From Corbicula japonica (lineage: Eukaryota > Mollusca > Bivalvia > Venerida > Cyrenidae), in NCBI GenBank assembly GCA_038501625.1, contig JAZAYU010000005.1, forward strand, positions 13,975,484-14,039,483: DNA of 64,000 nucleotides, written 5' to 3'. Shown piece after piece: positions 48,507-59,914 of this stretch. A program made the translations under genes and the position numbers. Position 1 is the first letter of the stretch; each line of letters starts with the position of its first letter. The notes beneath the pieces are model-generated. The model saw nothing but the letters and a program-made list of their open reading frames with translations. It did no database searches and was not told the DNA's origin.

Positions 48507-48983
48507 TTAACCCTTTCCTTGATATATACGCATTTTTACGCATGTGCGACCAGTGCAGACATCCCGAAAGTTGTCAGACCGAAGGACCTGTCTGGTAAAA
48601 TTTGGGCCGGTCAGACGTGATCTCTAATGTTATCAGACCGAATGTCAGACAAAAATTTGAATTCCTAATACTTGCTAATACATTTTAACATGTTTCGGTC
48701 AGACAGATTTGGTTTCGGTGAGACAGATTTTCACATCTTGTCTGACCAAATGTCTGATACGTTTTTTCAACTTTCGGGAAGTCTGCCAGTGTAGATGCAG
48801 ATCAGCAGGCACATCCGTGCCGTCTGATCATGATCTGCAATGTTCGCATTTTGGTCAGAAATAACCTAATGAATAAAAAAGCGAACAGTTTAGATCCTGA
48901 TCAGACTGCACGGATGTGCCGGCTGATCTTGATTAAACTGTTCGCCCTAGCAATAAAGGTGTATCTATACAGGAAAAGGTTAA
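48507..48983. mobile_element. M-family MITE copy 13, interrupted
   Basis: TTAACCCTTTCCTTG to GGAAAAGGTTAA. The 230-bp MITE at 48556-48785 lies inside its left arm. Confidence 0.85.
48556..48785. mobile_element. 230-bp MITE with CAGAC termini nested in M copy 13
   Basis: TIR CAGACATCCCGAAAGTTG at the left and the complement of CAGACTTCCCGAAAGTTG at the right (one mismatch). Direct repeats CCAGTG flank it at 48550-48555 and 48786-48791, consistent with a target duplication inside the known M-family sequence CCAGTGTAGATC. No coding capacity. Confidence 0.85.
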
Positions 48984-48989
48984 GTCACA

Positions 48990-50465
48990 TTTTCACTTTG
49001 CAGGTAAATTGATGAATGGACACTGCAATAATAAAGTTGAAATAACAAATTGCAGTTTACATTATCCTTATATGATAGCCTTAGGTAAATATAAGTAGTT
49101 TTGAATCTTATCTTGTCAAAATGAATCTAGGTTTGGAATGTCAATAAAGTATACTTAACAACAAAATTTAAGTTTTTGTTATTTAGATAATGAACATGCA
49201 CTAGAATCTTTCACAGTTAACATGGGCTGGAATGTCGACAAATTATATTAAAATGCAATGTATTTTTTATTTTATTTGCTAAAATAAAACGGAAAAACCC
49301 TCCATCATTTTAAATAGTGATGTTGATCTCAAAAAGTTGTTTTGAAACCATGTAACTGAAAGTAACTTGTTTATATTATTGACATACCAGTATCTTTCCA
49401 TATATGATAATATTTGACTTATTTCATGTATGTATATTGGGAAAGAAAGAAAATGTAGACTAATAACATTAACAACCGAAGAAGGTCAGCGGCCGAAACA
49501 TCTTAATAAAGAGTTGTTGATTAAAAATATTTATATAACTGTTATCCCTGCCAGGATAACTTAATGGATGACATTTGATTTTGTTAAATGTCAGTAATTC
49601 TTATATGAATAAAAGAGATGTTGATGAAACAACTTATTTACTCAGATAAGTAACAAATACATTGTATGCCACACATTTTCATACTTGGTTAAAGATTTAT
49701 TGATAACTATAACAAAAATCGTTCCTTTTGTGATTCAGTATACATGTATATTATCAATTCTGACCTTATTCTCATTTCGTCACATTGAATACTTACAGTC
49801 GGGTTATTATTATAGCATACTAAAAAGGACAACAATTAAACTATTGAGGAATTTGTCACTCTAATGAATGGGTATTCTTATGACTGACTTTGCTAAACAA
49901 ATCGTGCGGGGATTAATTAGAAATTGGATGACAGTGATATCATTCCAAATATCACCTGCCATTCTTCATTACCGGTATTTATCATACATCTGAGTTTATC
50001 GCAGTGATAAAATATTTCATTTGTAATATATGTGAATGTTTGATTAGAATTGTAGAAAATTGGGATTGTTTAATCAGAATATCGAATCACGATCACCGAT
50101 GGCTATTTATTTGCATAGACAATTTGTTTGGTATAAATAAGAGATTTTGCTCCTATATCACCCAGTAATTGGCTTCTATTTGCTTTGGATTATAAGCAAT
50201 AAAGTGCTTGACAATATTGTTATGGATGAACTATAAATTGAAGAAAGTGTCTTTAATAAAAGGATTTAAATTGGGATTTTCTGTAAAAGGCAATAAAATT
50301 TAATAAAAAGTTTTATTATTTTTGTTAAATTGACAATTGTTTTATTTAGTATATGTTTTTTTACTTAAATCTTGTTGAATTTCATTACAAATCAGCAGGG
50401 ATGCTATTCCAGTTTTATTAACTAACAAGTGTGTCATGTTTTTTTAGACCAGATACCAGGGCTGC
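48990..50465. other. No gene recognised
   Basis: AT-rich. GAAGAAGGTCAGCGGCCGAA then AATAAAG at about 49480-49510 resembles the 3' end of a retroelement, but no polymerase remains. Confidence 0.35.
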
Positions 50466-50469
50466 CATG

Positions 50470-50711
50470 TTAAGCCTTTCCTGTATAGATACACCTTTAT
50501 TGCTAGGGCGAACAGTTTAGATCCAGATCAGCCGGCACATCCGTGCCGTCTGATCAGGATCTAAACTGTTCGCTTTTTGATTCATTAGTTTATTTCTGAC
50601 AAAAATGCGACCAGTGCAGATCCTGATCAGACAGCACGGATGTTTCAGCTAATCTGGATCTACACTGGTCCCACATGCGTAAAAATGTGTATATATCAAG
50701 GAAAGGGTTAA
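50470..50711. mobile_element. M-family MITE copy 14 (reverse orientation of subtype 1)
   Basis: TTAAGCCTTTCCTGTATAG to AAGGAAAGGGTTAA. The half carrying AGCAATAAAGGTG lies on the left here, unlike copy 1. Confidence 0.83.
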
Positions 50712-50991
50712 GCTCATCTCAGCCAGAGATAAGCTGTTGTCCCCTAGATTGATGACAATTTGCTTCAAACAACATCTCTGATATGACTGAATAGATTTTT
50801 TATCAACTTTGGCCTGAAGCATTTTGGCATTGACCTTTGCCAAAGCTGTTCAGATCTACCCCAGGGTCACTTGTCCCCATCCATTAAACATGTAAGCAAA
50901 TTGTTAAAAATCTTCTTCTAAAAACCAACAGACAGTTTTTAAAATATTTCACAGGAGAACGATCCTTGTAAGACTTCCAAAGTAGTTGGAG

Positions 50992-51198
50992 GCCAAAGAT
51001 CATAAAATGGAGGATGGAGACCAATCTCAAACCTTGAGCATCTCCACTAGTCTCAAACCTTGAGCATCTCCACTAGTCTCAAACCTTGAGCATCTCCACT
51101 AGTCTCAAACCTTGAGCATCTCCACTAGTCTACATTTCAGCCAATCACAAATTTGAGATTTGAGACTGGTCTCAGGTTTCAGTTTTATGATCTTTGGC
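50992..51198. mobile_element. H-family hairpin copy 7, with internal 26-bp repeats
   Basis: Arms GGCCAAAGATCATAAAA and TTTTATGATCTTTGGCT. The left arm contains four tandem copies of about 26 bp around TCTCAAACCTTGAGCATC, so the arms are now unequal. Confidence 0.78.
51030..51135. repeat. 26-bp minisatellite, four copies, inside a hairpin arm
   Basis: Repeated CACTAGTCTCAAACCTTGAG + CATCTC. The unit is part of the H-family arm. Confidence 0.88.
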
Positions 51199-51340
51199 TC
51201 TTGACAGCCTTATTACATGTGTGTTGTTAAAGAATCATGGCCACAGGAATTAAAAGAATTTTTATATTTCTCATTGCTGAGGCTAGATATGTGTAAGCTA
51301 GAGCTTAGATATTTTGTGCGAATTAATTTGTTCAGTGCCC

Positions 51341-51476
51341 AAGGTTATAAAACTGAGCATGGAAACCAGTCTCAAATCTCAAGCATCTGATTGGCTGAAA
51401 TGGCGACTGGTCGCCATTTCAGCCAATCAGATGCTTGAGATTTGAGACTGGTTTCCAGTCTCAGTTTTATAACCTT
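51341..51476. mobile_element. H-family hairpin copy 8 (near-perfect)
   Basis: Arms of about 68 bp match almost without error, with centre GGCTGAAATGGCGACTGG / CGCCATTTCAGCC. The best-preserved copy in the window. Confidence 0.85.
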
Positions 51477-51891
51477 CAACCCAGGTGATTTCCTTACAGC
51501 CATCATGTCTCACTTGTTCAGTATTTCATAAACTGTCATTGAATTAGTTTTCTTGGCAATTTTATTATGTTGTTATTGTTAAAACGGCATTTTTCATTAA
51601 TACTTAAATTCTTGGTTTCCGTTTGCTAAAATGTCTTTTTGAGGTGTTGCTGCCTGATGTTTAAGCAATTTGAAAAGTAAATACAGAAAATAGGTAGTAT
51701 TACACATGTATGAGGTCTAGTTCTAACAATATGGTGCCAATTTCAATGTAATCAGATTTGAAAAGGATCAAATATTTCTTTACAAGCATTTAATACGAGT
51801 ATATTGATTTGTCTGTTTGCATATCACTTTAAAAATATTCTGCTGAGTTTTGTGTATTTATCATATTTGCATTTTGTATTATATAATAAGG

Positions 51892-52098
51892 TTAACGCTT
51901 TCCTCCATATATACATATTTTAACGCATGTGCGACCAGTGTAGATCCAGATCAGCCGGCACATCTGTGCCATCTGATCAGGATCTGCACTGGTCGCATTT
52001 TGGTCAGAAATAATCTAACAAATAAAAAAGCGAACAGTGTAGATCCTGATCAGACGGCACGGATGCAATAAAGGTGTGTCTATGGAGGAAAGGGTTAA
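51892..52098. mobile_element. M-family MITE copy 15
   Basis: TTAACGCTTTCCTCC to GGAAAGGGTTAA; part of the right half is deleted. Confidence 0.8.
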
Positions 52099-52399
52099 GT
52101 ATCATTTGGTCTCACTGTAAACATTACACTAGTTTGATTGGAATAGGAAGAAAAATTTTCTTATATTACCATCAGAGAATGGCTTTGTGTGAGATTTACA
52201 GAAAGCCAAAATCTGAGGTAAATGGGAAGAAATTCTCCCTGTTCTGACAACATAAGCTAATCCCTGACCATATTCAGTGGTCTCTTTTAGAGGAGGAAAT
52301 TTTAATGGGAAAAAGTGCTGTAAAGTCGTTAAGAGCGGTGGGTTGAGATTTACCAAAGCAATATTGACATTAGGAATTGGCTGTTGTAGTAAAACAGCT

Positions 52400-52517
52400 G
52401 GGCCCAAAATCATAAAACTGAGATTGGAGACGAGACTCAATCTGGTCGCCATTTCAGCCAATCAGATGCTTGAGATTTGAGTCTGGTCTCTAGCTTTAGT
52501 TTTATGATCTTGGGCCC
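52400..52517. mobile_element. H-family hairpin copy 9
   Basis: GGGCCCAAAATCATAAAACT to AGTTTTATGATCTTGGGCCC; one arm has lost about 25 bp. Confidence 0.8.
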
Positions 52518-52863
52518 GGCTATTTTAATTGTTATGAGACAGGAGTCTTCTGTTTATTTTCATTAACTTGTGCATTTTGTCACAAGGGAAAAAAGTGTAG
52601 ACCCAGATCAGCTGACACATCTGTGCCATCTAATCTAGATCTAAAATATGCTCGAATAAATGCCATATCATGAAGTAATGGGATCATTTTCTGGTTTTTA
52701 TTTCATTTATTTGTGTTGTACAATGCACAGTCAACTTAAAGCTGCCTATTCACAGTTCAGGGTGGAATACTTCAATGTTATTTTACTGCATTAGTAGCGC
52801 TATAACATCTTTGGATTTAAATATATTTACTTGTAAGTTGACTGAAAAGAATATTATATCATA

Positions 52864-53098
52864 TTAACCCTTTCCTCCATATATACACATTTTTACGCAT
52901 GTGTGACCAGTGTTGATCCAGATCAGCTGGCACATCCGTGCCGTCTGATCAGGATCTGCACTGGTCGCATTTTGTTCAGAAATAACCTAACAAATCAAAA
53001 AGCGAACAGTGCAGATCCTTATCAGACGGCACTGATGTGACGGCTGATCTGAATCTAAACTGTTGGCATTAAGGTGTGTCTATGGAGGAAAGGGTTAA
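52864..53098. mobile_element. M-family MITE copy 16
   Basis: TTAA-flanked, TTAACCCTTTCCTCC to GGAAAGGGTTAA; full length. Confidence 0.84.
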
Positions 53099-54371
53099 CT
53101 TTGTTCAGCAGTCTATTGTTTATCAGACTGATATTTGAAAACATTAAGTATTTTCGCCCTGATACATGAGCAGGCACCTGGGAAAGTGTGATTTTTAATA
53201 CTGGCGCGCATGCGCCAGTATTTTACTAACGATGCTGTGAACTCTGCGACGCGCAGTCCTGAACTTCGGGTGTATCATTGCGACCACGAGAGCGTATCAA
53301 GTAAGTGGTCACCGCGAGAGCAGGCCGAAATGTTCTGCACAAGTGTGAAGCACAATGCAGCACACCATTCCACGAATTCTGAGCGATTGATAGTAAGTTT
53401 CCGTGTAATTTTGGAGCATCCATGCCAAAAATTCCATCGGACAATGTAGAGTGAAATCATGACCAGCTACGGCAGTGAACAAGCAACTGGATATGAATGA
53501 GTAGTTTAGTTACGCCTGAAAGATTTCGTAGTTGTGTGGCATAAAAAGTAGTGCATTTTAAGAAAATACAAATATTTCGAGAAGGAATGCGAACTTTGAA
53601 AGATAATTCTACAAATAAAAACAAGAAAACAATTTAATGTTGTGATTCGCAAGGAAAGGCTATTAAAAGAACGATTAAAAACAAATCAGTCACGTGACAA
53701 GCGGGAGATAGCGTGGGTTGCCATTTTGGTTAGGTTGGAGTAGTTGTGGATCGAGATTTTGCTCGGCTAACAAGGACCGGGCCGGGTCCCAGTGTTCTCC
53801 CCAGACAACCGTTAACAAGCTTTGATCTATTTCCAACAAGTGTTAAATTCGCCGACATCCGTTTATTCAAAATCGACATGTCATAATTTTCTGTTTCTTG
53901 CATTGTAAACACAGGTCGCTTTTCAATACACACCTCATTCAAGGTTAAGCAATGGGCGATTTGACCAATCACAATCGATTTCTTTACTATCAGCTGGATA
54001 ACTCCGCCTCTCCACGTGGTGAATTCGCAAGTCTGTCGGTGTCGTTTGATCGTATTTTGGCTCTGTTGACTCTTGATATTCTCAATTAATAGCGGAACCC
54101 GGTGTGTTTAACATAATGTTCAATGATTTAAATGAGATGCGATCATGAGTAATTATTTGGTTATTCTTAGTTCTGTGATTAGAAGACAAACACTTCGAAA
54201 ATTGTACTTTATACATGTATGAAAATAATTGTGCGATAATGGAATTGTTTTAAACAAATCTATTGGCAAGTTGCATTTAGAACTTAAATTGCAAAAGAAA
54301 TACATTCTGTGGCATTTTACTGCGCTATCATCGTAACGATCAGTTCATTTTCGTGGGACACATTTTCAAGT

Positions 54372-55272
54372 ATGCATGCGCGAAAGAACGACGACTCGTC
54401 AATTCTATCTTATTTCAAGAGAAACCGGCCTTGTGAGGCTGATGCCAACTCCATCGGGCATTCTGAACTTCAAAATTCTAGAAATGAGATCGAGATCATT
54501 TCCGGATAGCCCTTCAAGAGCGACACTTACGACGCCAAGTACCCCTTCACGTCGTGAAATTACTCCGACGCCGGACGCGGTACCCCAACATGCCGAGACA
54601 CTGAATCAACGCCGGCTACCTCGAACAGCCAGTTCGATCCAGTCAGGTGTCGATCCTAAGTGGAAGAAAGTCTACTTCTGGTTGCAAGAAGTTGGCAATG
54701 TTTTTTTATATATATATTTACTTAGCCTTGTGACTTGCATTAAATAAATAAAATAACTCAATTTCATGCTACTATATATAAAAAGGGAAATATGCATATC
54801 AGGAATCGCCACACTCATAAAACACAGCCTCCCCTGCAGCAAAAAGAAGAGAGGAAAATAAATGATTTGTTTGTTGATTGTTTAATAAAAAAGGGGAACC
54901 GTATGGGTTAGCGCCTTGGAACAGTCAGTAGCAAAATAATTTGCTACTAGGGGTTTAAACCAGGTTCTTGGGGTGCACTACATAATTTATTATACCTGTT
55001 TGTGTTAACTGAATACCTATTATGATATTATTTTTATATATGTGAAGCTATCTATATGTTTACTGGTATCGTAAATTAATTTAATTTCAGATTGTGAGTG
55101 GGGTTTTTCCACTTTATCAAGAGTGAAGACTAAGCTTAGAAGCAGGCTTAACAATTCAACATTAAATTCATTGTTAATGATATCCATGGAAGGTCCTGAT
55201 GTACTAAAGTTTGATTATAATAAGGCAGTCAGCGCTTGGGCCCAAGAAGAAAAGAGGCTTCTGAAAGTTTAA
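54372..55272 (+). pseudogene. hAT transposase remnant (ZNF862/ZMYM-like), internally deleted
   Basis: N-terminal piece from ATG 54372: NDDSSILSYFKRNRPCEADA, the short basic LSYF-K start seen in this transposase group; this frame stops at 54507-54509. The other frame continues with SGVDPKWKKVYFWLQEVG, similar to the segment before the zinc finger, so a frameshift separates them. The catalytic middle is absent. After an acceptor at 55090 comes CEWGFSTLSRVKTKLRSRLN and LLMISMEGPDVLKFDYNKAV, the C-terminal hAT dimerisation region, ending TAA at 55270-55272. In the gap lies a dispersed repeat (54785-54985). The gene is non-functional. The assignment is from remembered family features. Confidence 0.75.
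54785..54985 (+). repeat. Dispersed repeat segment shared with 15400-15690
   Basis: ATATGCATATCAGGAATCGC, CAGCAAAAAGAAGAGAGG, GCCTTGGAACAGTCAGTAGC and GGGGTTTAAACCAGG match the segment at 15400-15690 in reverse orientation. Confidence 0.6.
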
Positions 55273-55398
55273 TCCTAATTCTGTCAGTTGTAATGAAACA
55301 CTGAGTTTGATATGTGTGAGATATCTTGGACAATGAAGGTGAAAAACTAACTATACAGAGTATATAGTTGGCATTGTAACTTGATGAGATCAGATCAG

Positions 55399-55462
55399 TT
55401 TATGTTATTAAAACACATGTTGACATACTGTTTATGTTATTAAAACACATGTTGACATACTG
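55399..55462. repeat. 32-bp tandem duplication
   Basis: Two exact copies containing TATGTTATTAAAACACATG and TTGACATACTG. Confidence 0.9.
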
Positions 55463-55689
55463 TTTACACATTGTTTCACATTATTTATGTTTTTTAACTT
55501 TGTACCTTTCTTGGCTCTAAAGAGATAAAAAAAACATCTATGTACTATATACAGTTTTTGCAGTAAACTTTGGTACAAATATAAAATTGTATAAAATGAT
55601 AGTTAAAAAATGAGGTTTCGCGAGCTTATATCCACGAAATATCCAGCGACAACCCTTCCAAAAATCCTGGGGAGACCGTCAGTAAGTTG

Positions 55690-56220
55690 GCGAATATTTT
55701 TGTTAATGCATTGTTGCGATCGACGTAAAAATTAAGATTGTAACTGTTTCAGTCTCTTAAGGTACGTGAGCCTTGTGCATTTCATTGTTGACAATACTCA
55801 GTTGTGGCGGAGCCTGATCATCGTTATTCTAGCAAAATTTAACCACTAATCATACGCTTCTGCATCAAAAAGACCCCCGCCTAAGATTCAGGTGAAAAAA
55901 AAGTGGAAAACCTAATTTCCTTGCATCAAAATACAAGTACCTGCATCTATTGAAATCCCTGAATATACAGAATTATTTGCTAATGTTGATGATAGTAACT
56001 GTCACAAAGTTTAACAAAAAAATCACACATAGTTTCATATGTTTACAGTAATGATATCTGTGCAGGGCATGTTCGATTCAACCAGCGCGCCAGTATTTCA
56101 ACGCTTTCAGCGCTTTGATGTTTAATCTGCAGTGAGATCCAGTTCTATAGGAAAATCAACAGCGGAAATTACAAGAATGTTTTTTTGTTATTTAATAACA
56201 ATCCTCTGAAATGTCTGGAT
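55690..56220. other. No feature recognised
   Basis: AT-rich; GCGCGCCAGTATTT at about 56084 echoes part of the palindrome at 53200-53225, perhaps another hAT relic. Confidence 0.35.
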
Positions 56221-56224
56221 AAAT

Positions 56225-56292
56225 TGGAACTGTTTAGTGCTTAGAACATCATTTGTTGTGGAACTGTTTAGTGCTTAGAACATCATTTGTTG
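56225..56292. repeat. 34-bp tandem duplication
   Basis: Two exact copies containing TGGAACTGTTTAGTGC and TTAGAACATCATTTGTTG. Confidence 0.9.
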
Positions 56293-56469
56293 TAATTGCT
56301 GCAAGACTAGTGTAAAACAAGATCACAGCACAGCATTTGTTTGTATTAGCTGAAAGTGTAAAACAAGATCAGCCCCTGCATCCCTGCAGTTTCTGTCTGT
56401 TAGCTTTTAAGATAATAAATTTAGTTTGTCCTTAAGTCCATAGGTTATGCTTTTTTTACTCCTGTTTTA

Positions 56470-56730
56470 AGATGGGTCGTACAATGCGAACACCCCTGGC
56501 GGGCATGCGTCCGGGTGGCTAGCGTCCACAGCGATGTCAGCTCAATAACTCAAGCAGTTGTTGACCGATCTTCATGAAAGGGAAAATGTTTATAGGCATA
56601 ATATCTCAGCCAAGTTCGATAACCAGCCAAATTGCTTTAGCCACTTTAGAGTTATGGCCCATTATTGGTACAAAAAATGGTACAAAAAATGGCAAATTCT
56701 TCGATGAGTGTATTTGGTGGCACCTTAACA
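56470..56730. repeat. Single-unit relative of the tandem-core elements
   Basis: Leader CACCCCTGGCGGGCATGCG and GCGTCCACAG, then one unit with CGATCTTCATGAAAG, ATAATATCTCAGCCAAGTTC and ATAACCAGCC. These match the leader and unit of the family at 41186 but without tandem expansion. Confidence 0.65.
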
Positions 56731-56739
56731 CTCTTGTTG

Positions 56740-56872
56740 ATTCATTAGGTTATTTTTTACCAGGAGGGGAACAGTGTAGATTCTGATTAGATGGGATGGA
56801 TGTGCCAGCTGATCTGGATCTACACTGTTCGCACATGAGATATAACCTGTATATATGTATTAAAGGGTAAAT
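56740..56872. mobile_element. M-family MITE copy 17 (right half)
   Basis: From TTAGGTTATTTTTTACC through GTGCCAGCTGATCTGGATC to ATTAAAGGGTAAA; the left half is absent. Confidence 0.65.
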
Positions 56873-57131
56873 AGATGTCTGTAGAACAGTCTTAAAAACA
56901 TTTAATGGACCAACTTACATTGACGTGATTTTGATTCAGTAGGTAAAGAGTTAGAGTTTTATCACACATTCTCTATTAGATATATATTAATGTTGCATAA
57001 TCAGAATGCAGCATAATCTACATAACTTGAAAATGTTGAATGGATTGATTGAAAAAATATTTTACGGTGTAGACTTAGAAAGGGTTCAGTTTAAATATAA
57101 ACATAATTTAGTTGTGTGATCAAAATATGAC

Positions 57132-57374
57132 TTAACCCTTAACTCCATAGACACACTTCTATTGCGTGGGCCAACAGTTTAGATCGAGGTCAGCCGGCAC
57201 ATTCGTGCCGTCTGATCAGGATCTGCGATGTTTGCTTTATTAGTTTATTAGTTTATTTCTAACCGAAAATCGAACAGTGCAGATCCTGATCAGACTGCAT
57301 GGATGTGCCCACTGATCTGGATCTACACTGGTCGCATATGCGTAAAAGTGTGTATTTATGGAGGAAAGGGTTAA
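57132..57374. mobile_element. M-family MITE copy 18
   Basis: TTAA-flanked and full length, TTAACCCTTAACTCC to GGAAAGGGTTAA. Confidence 0.82.
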
Positions 57375-57590
57375 GTGCTTTATGTCACACTTTGTTAAAA
57401 TGATAGCAAAGCAGATGATAAGTTAAAGTAAAAAAGATAACCTGGTTGCACAACCAAGATAGGAAACTAGAGAGAAAACTTGTCCTAGGCTGAATTGTTT
57501 TGTTTTTATTTTTAATATTCAAACCAGAGTGACAATCTGCAAACTTGGATTAAGTCAATCCATGTTTGAATGAAGTTTGTTTATCCACCT

Positions 57591-57810
57591 TTAACCCTTA
57601 ATTCAATGGGATTTGGCTGATATCCTTAGGGTATCCACACAGTCTGATCAGGATCTCCAAATTGCTTCTGGTTCGTATATAACCAAATGAATCTGAAAAT
57701 AGAACAGTGTAGATCCAGATCAGATTGCAAGGATGTGCAGGCTGATCTTAATCATGCATGTCTCACAATGTTGTGAAAGGCATATTTGTGGAGTAAATCT
57801 AAAGGGTTAA
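57591..57810. mobile_element. M-family MITE copy 19 (diverged)
   Basis: TTAACCCTTAATTC to CTAAAGGGTTAA with diverged palindromic halves. Confidence 0.7.
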
Positions 57811-58111
57811 CTACACACTTTTCACTTTTACTTGTCACTTACTTGTGCAGCAGCTCAGATACCATAATTTATCATTGAAAGTTTCAGTTTTGCAGTATAA
57901 ATATGATGTATTGCAATGCACCTTCTGTTATTAAATTCAGCATTTAAAGTAATAAACGCAGCAGCTCCAGTTACCTTCAGGTTGTTAGGTTACAATAAAT
58001 TTCTGCACTCTGTTTTGATCCAGCTATTTACTTGCAAATGGAATGCAACAAGAAACAAAAAGCCCTATTGTTCTACTGTTACCCATGATTTGCATGAAGA
58101 TAGGTCACCTC

Positions 58112-58319
58112 TTAACTCTTGACTCCATTTATTGTAGGTGTAACAATTGTTGATCCAGATCAGCTGGCACATCTGTGCCATCTGATCTGCATCTACACTG
58201 GTCTAAAATAACCGAAAAAATTCTAAAGCAAACATTGTAGTTCATAATCAAACTGCACGTATGTGCCGGCTGATCTGGAATTACAATGTACTGCCATATC
58301 CGATGGAGTAATGGGTTAA
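58112..58319. mobile_element. M-family MITE copy 20 (diverged)
   Basis: TTAACTCTTGACTCC to GGAGTAATGGGTTAA; interior motifs GATCCAGATCAGCTGGCAC and GTGCCGGCTGATCTGG are retained. Confidence 0.72.
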
Positions 58320-58439
58320 GGAATATTCTGAGGCCGAGATGTAGGTTTAAGGTTTTAAAGGTATTTGAAGATGAAAATAGGAATTGGATAATATATTTAT
58401 AATTGTACATGTTTTTCATTTGTACTTTCTCTTGTTCAG

Positions 58440-58512
58440 ATTAGATTCATTTGATTATTTCTGATAAATAAGTGAACAGTGTGGATACAAAGCACATGGA
58501 GTACTTAGATGT
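58440..58512. mobile_element. M-family fragment at the start of the 24-bp array
   Basis: TTGATTATTTCTGATAAATA, GTGAACAGTGTGGAT and AGATGTGCTGGCAGAT match the right half of M elements, degraded. Confidence 0.65.
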
Positions 58513-59470
58513 GCTGGCAGATATGTATCTACACGTGCGGGCAGATATGTATCTACACGTGCGGGCAGATATGTATCTACACGTGCAGGCAGATATGTAT
58601 CTACACGTGCGGGCAGATATGTATCTACACGTGCAGGCAGATATGTATCTACACGTGCAGGCAGATATGTATCTACACGTGCAGGCAGATATGTATCTAC
58701 ACGTGCAGGCAGATATGTATCTACACGTGCAGGCAGATATGTATCTACACGTGCTGGCAGATATGTATCTACACGTGCAGGCAGATATGTATCTACACGT
58801 GCAGGCAGATATGTATCTACACGTGCTGGCAGATATGTATCTACACGTGCAGGCAGATATGTATCTACACGTGCAGGCAGATATGTATCTACACGTGCAG
58901 GCAGATATGTATCTACACGTGCAGGCAGATATGTATCTACACGTGCAGGCAGATATGTATCTACACGTGCAGGCAGATATGTATCTACACGTGCAGGCAG
59001 ATATGTATCTACACGTGCTGGCAGATATGTATCTACACGTGCAGGCAGATATGTATCTACACGTGCAGGCAGATATGTATCTACACGTGCAGGCAGATAT
59101 GTATCTACACGTGCAGGCAGATATGTATCTACACGTGCAGGCAGATATGTATCTACACGTGCAGGCAGATATGTATCTACACGTGCTGGCAGATATGTAT
59201 CTACACGTGCAGGCAGATATGTATCTACACGTGCTGGCAGATATGTATCTACACGTGCTGGCAGATATGTATCTACACGTGCAGGCAGATATGTATCTAC
59301 ACGTGCTGGCAGATATGTATCTACACGTGCAGGCAGATATGTATCTACACGTGCAGGCAGATATGTATCTACACGTGCAGGCAGATATGTATCTACACGT
59401 GCAGGCAGATATGTATCTACACGTGCAGGCAGATATGTATCTACACGTGCAGGCAGATATGTATCTACAC
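58513..59470. repeat. 24-bp minisatellite, about 40 copies
   Basis: Unit GCAGGCAGATATGTATCTAC + ACGT, nearly invariant. Almost all variation is at one position (GCA, GCG or GCT before GGCAG). The unit comes from the M-element motif GTGCCGGCTGATCTGGATCTACAC. As 24 is divisible by three and the unit lacks stops in several frames, frames of over 320 residues run across it on both strands (e.g. ADMYLHVQ repeats); these are not genes. Confidence 0.95.
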
Positions 59471-59674
59471 TGGTTGCACCTGTGGCTAAGTACATACTGT
59501 AAGAGAAATTTTAATTGAACAGAAACACTGATTATTGAATTTCAATAGATAATAAAAAAAAGCTTCATAATGATCAATTAAACGATTAAATTTTACTGCT
59601 TTATAGGCCGGATCAACCTGTCACTTAACAAAACATGACTCGTTTTTTGGTAGTAAGGAAAGATCTGGGCTGAA

Positions 59675-59796
59675 GGTTATAAAACTTGGATTAAAAACCA
59701 GTTTCAAATCTCAAGCATCTGACTGGTCGCCATTTCAGCCAATCAGATGCTTGAGATTTGAGACTGGTTTCCATGCTCAGTTTTATAACCTTGGGC
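59675..59796. mobile_element. H-family hairpin copy 10
   Basis: GGTTATAAAACTTGG to TTTTATAACCTTGGGC; the left arm has lost the GGCTGAAATGG part. Confidence 0.78.
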
Positions 59797-59914
59797 ACAG
59801 TTGTGCAAATTTTGAAAGGTAAATAATCAGATCTTGTAATTATAATATTATTTAAACTTATCTTGCAGTGTTGCGGCCTTTTTTGCAATAATTTTGTTTT
59901 TGAAAATAAAGTCA

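Larger units (their letters stand above)
53190..55682 (+). mobile_element. Degraded hAT transposon
   Basis: Right end near 55,650-55,682 (AGCGACAACCCTTCC then ATCCTGGGGAGACCG) matches the right end of the hAT-like element at 16,610-16,650. The left end is not certain; a strong palindrome TACTGGCGCGCATGCGCCAG is at 53200-53221. It contains remnants of a transposase gene at 54372-55272. Confidence 0.65.

Noticed and set aside
58455..59518. Open frames of 326-348 codons with octapeptide repeats on both strands
   Set aside because: They follow from a stop-free 24-bp minisatellite; several overlapping frames are open at once and there is no start context or splice evidence.
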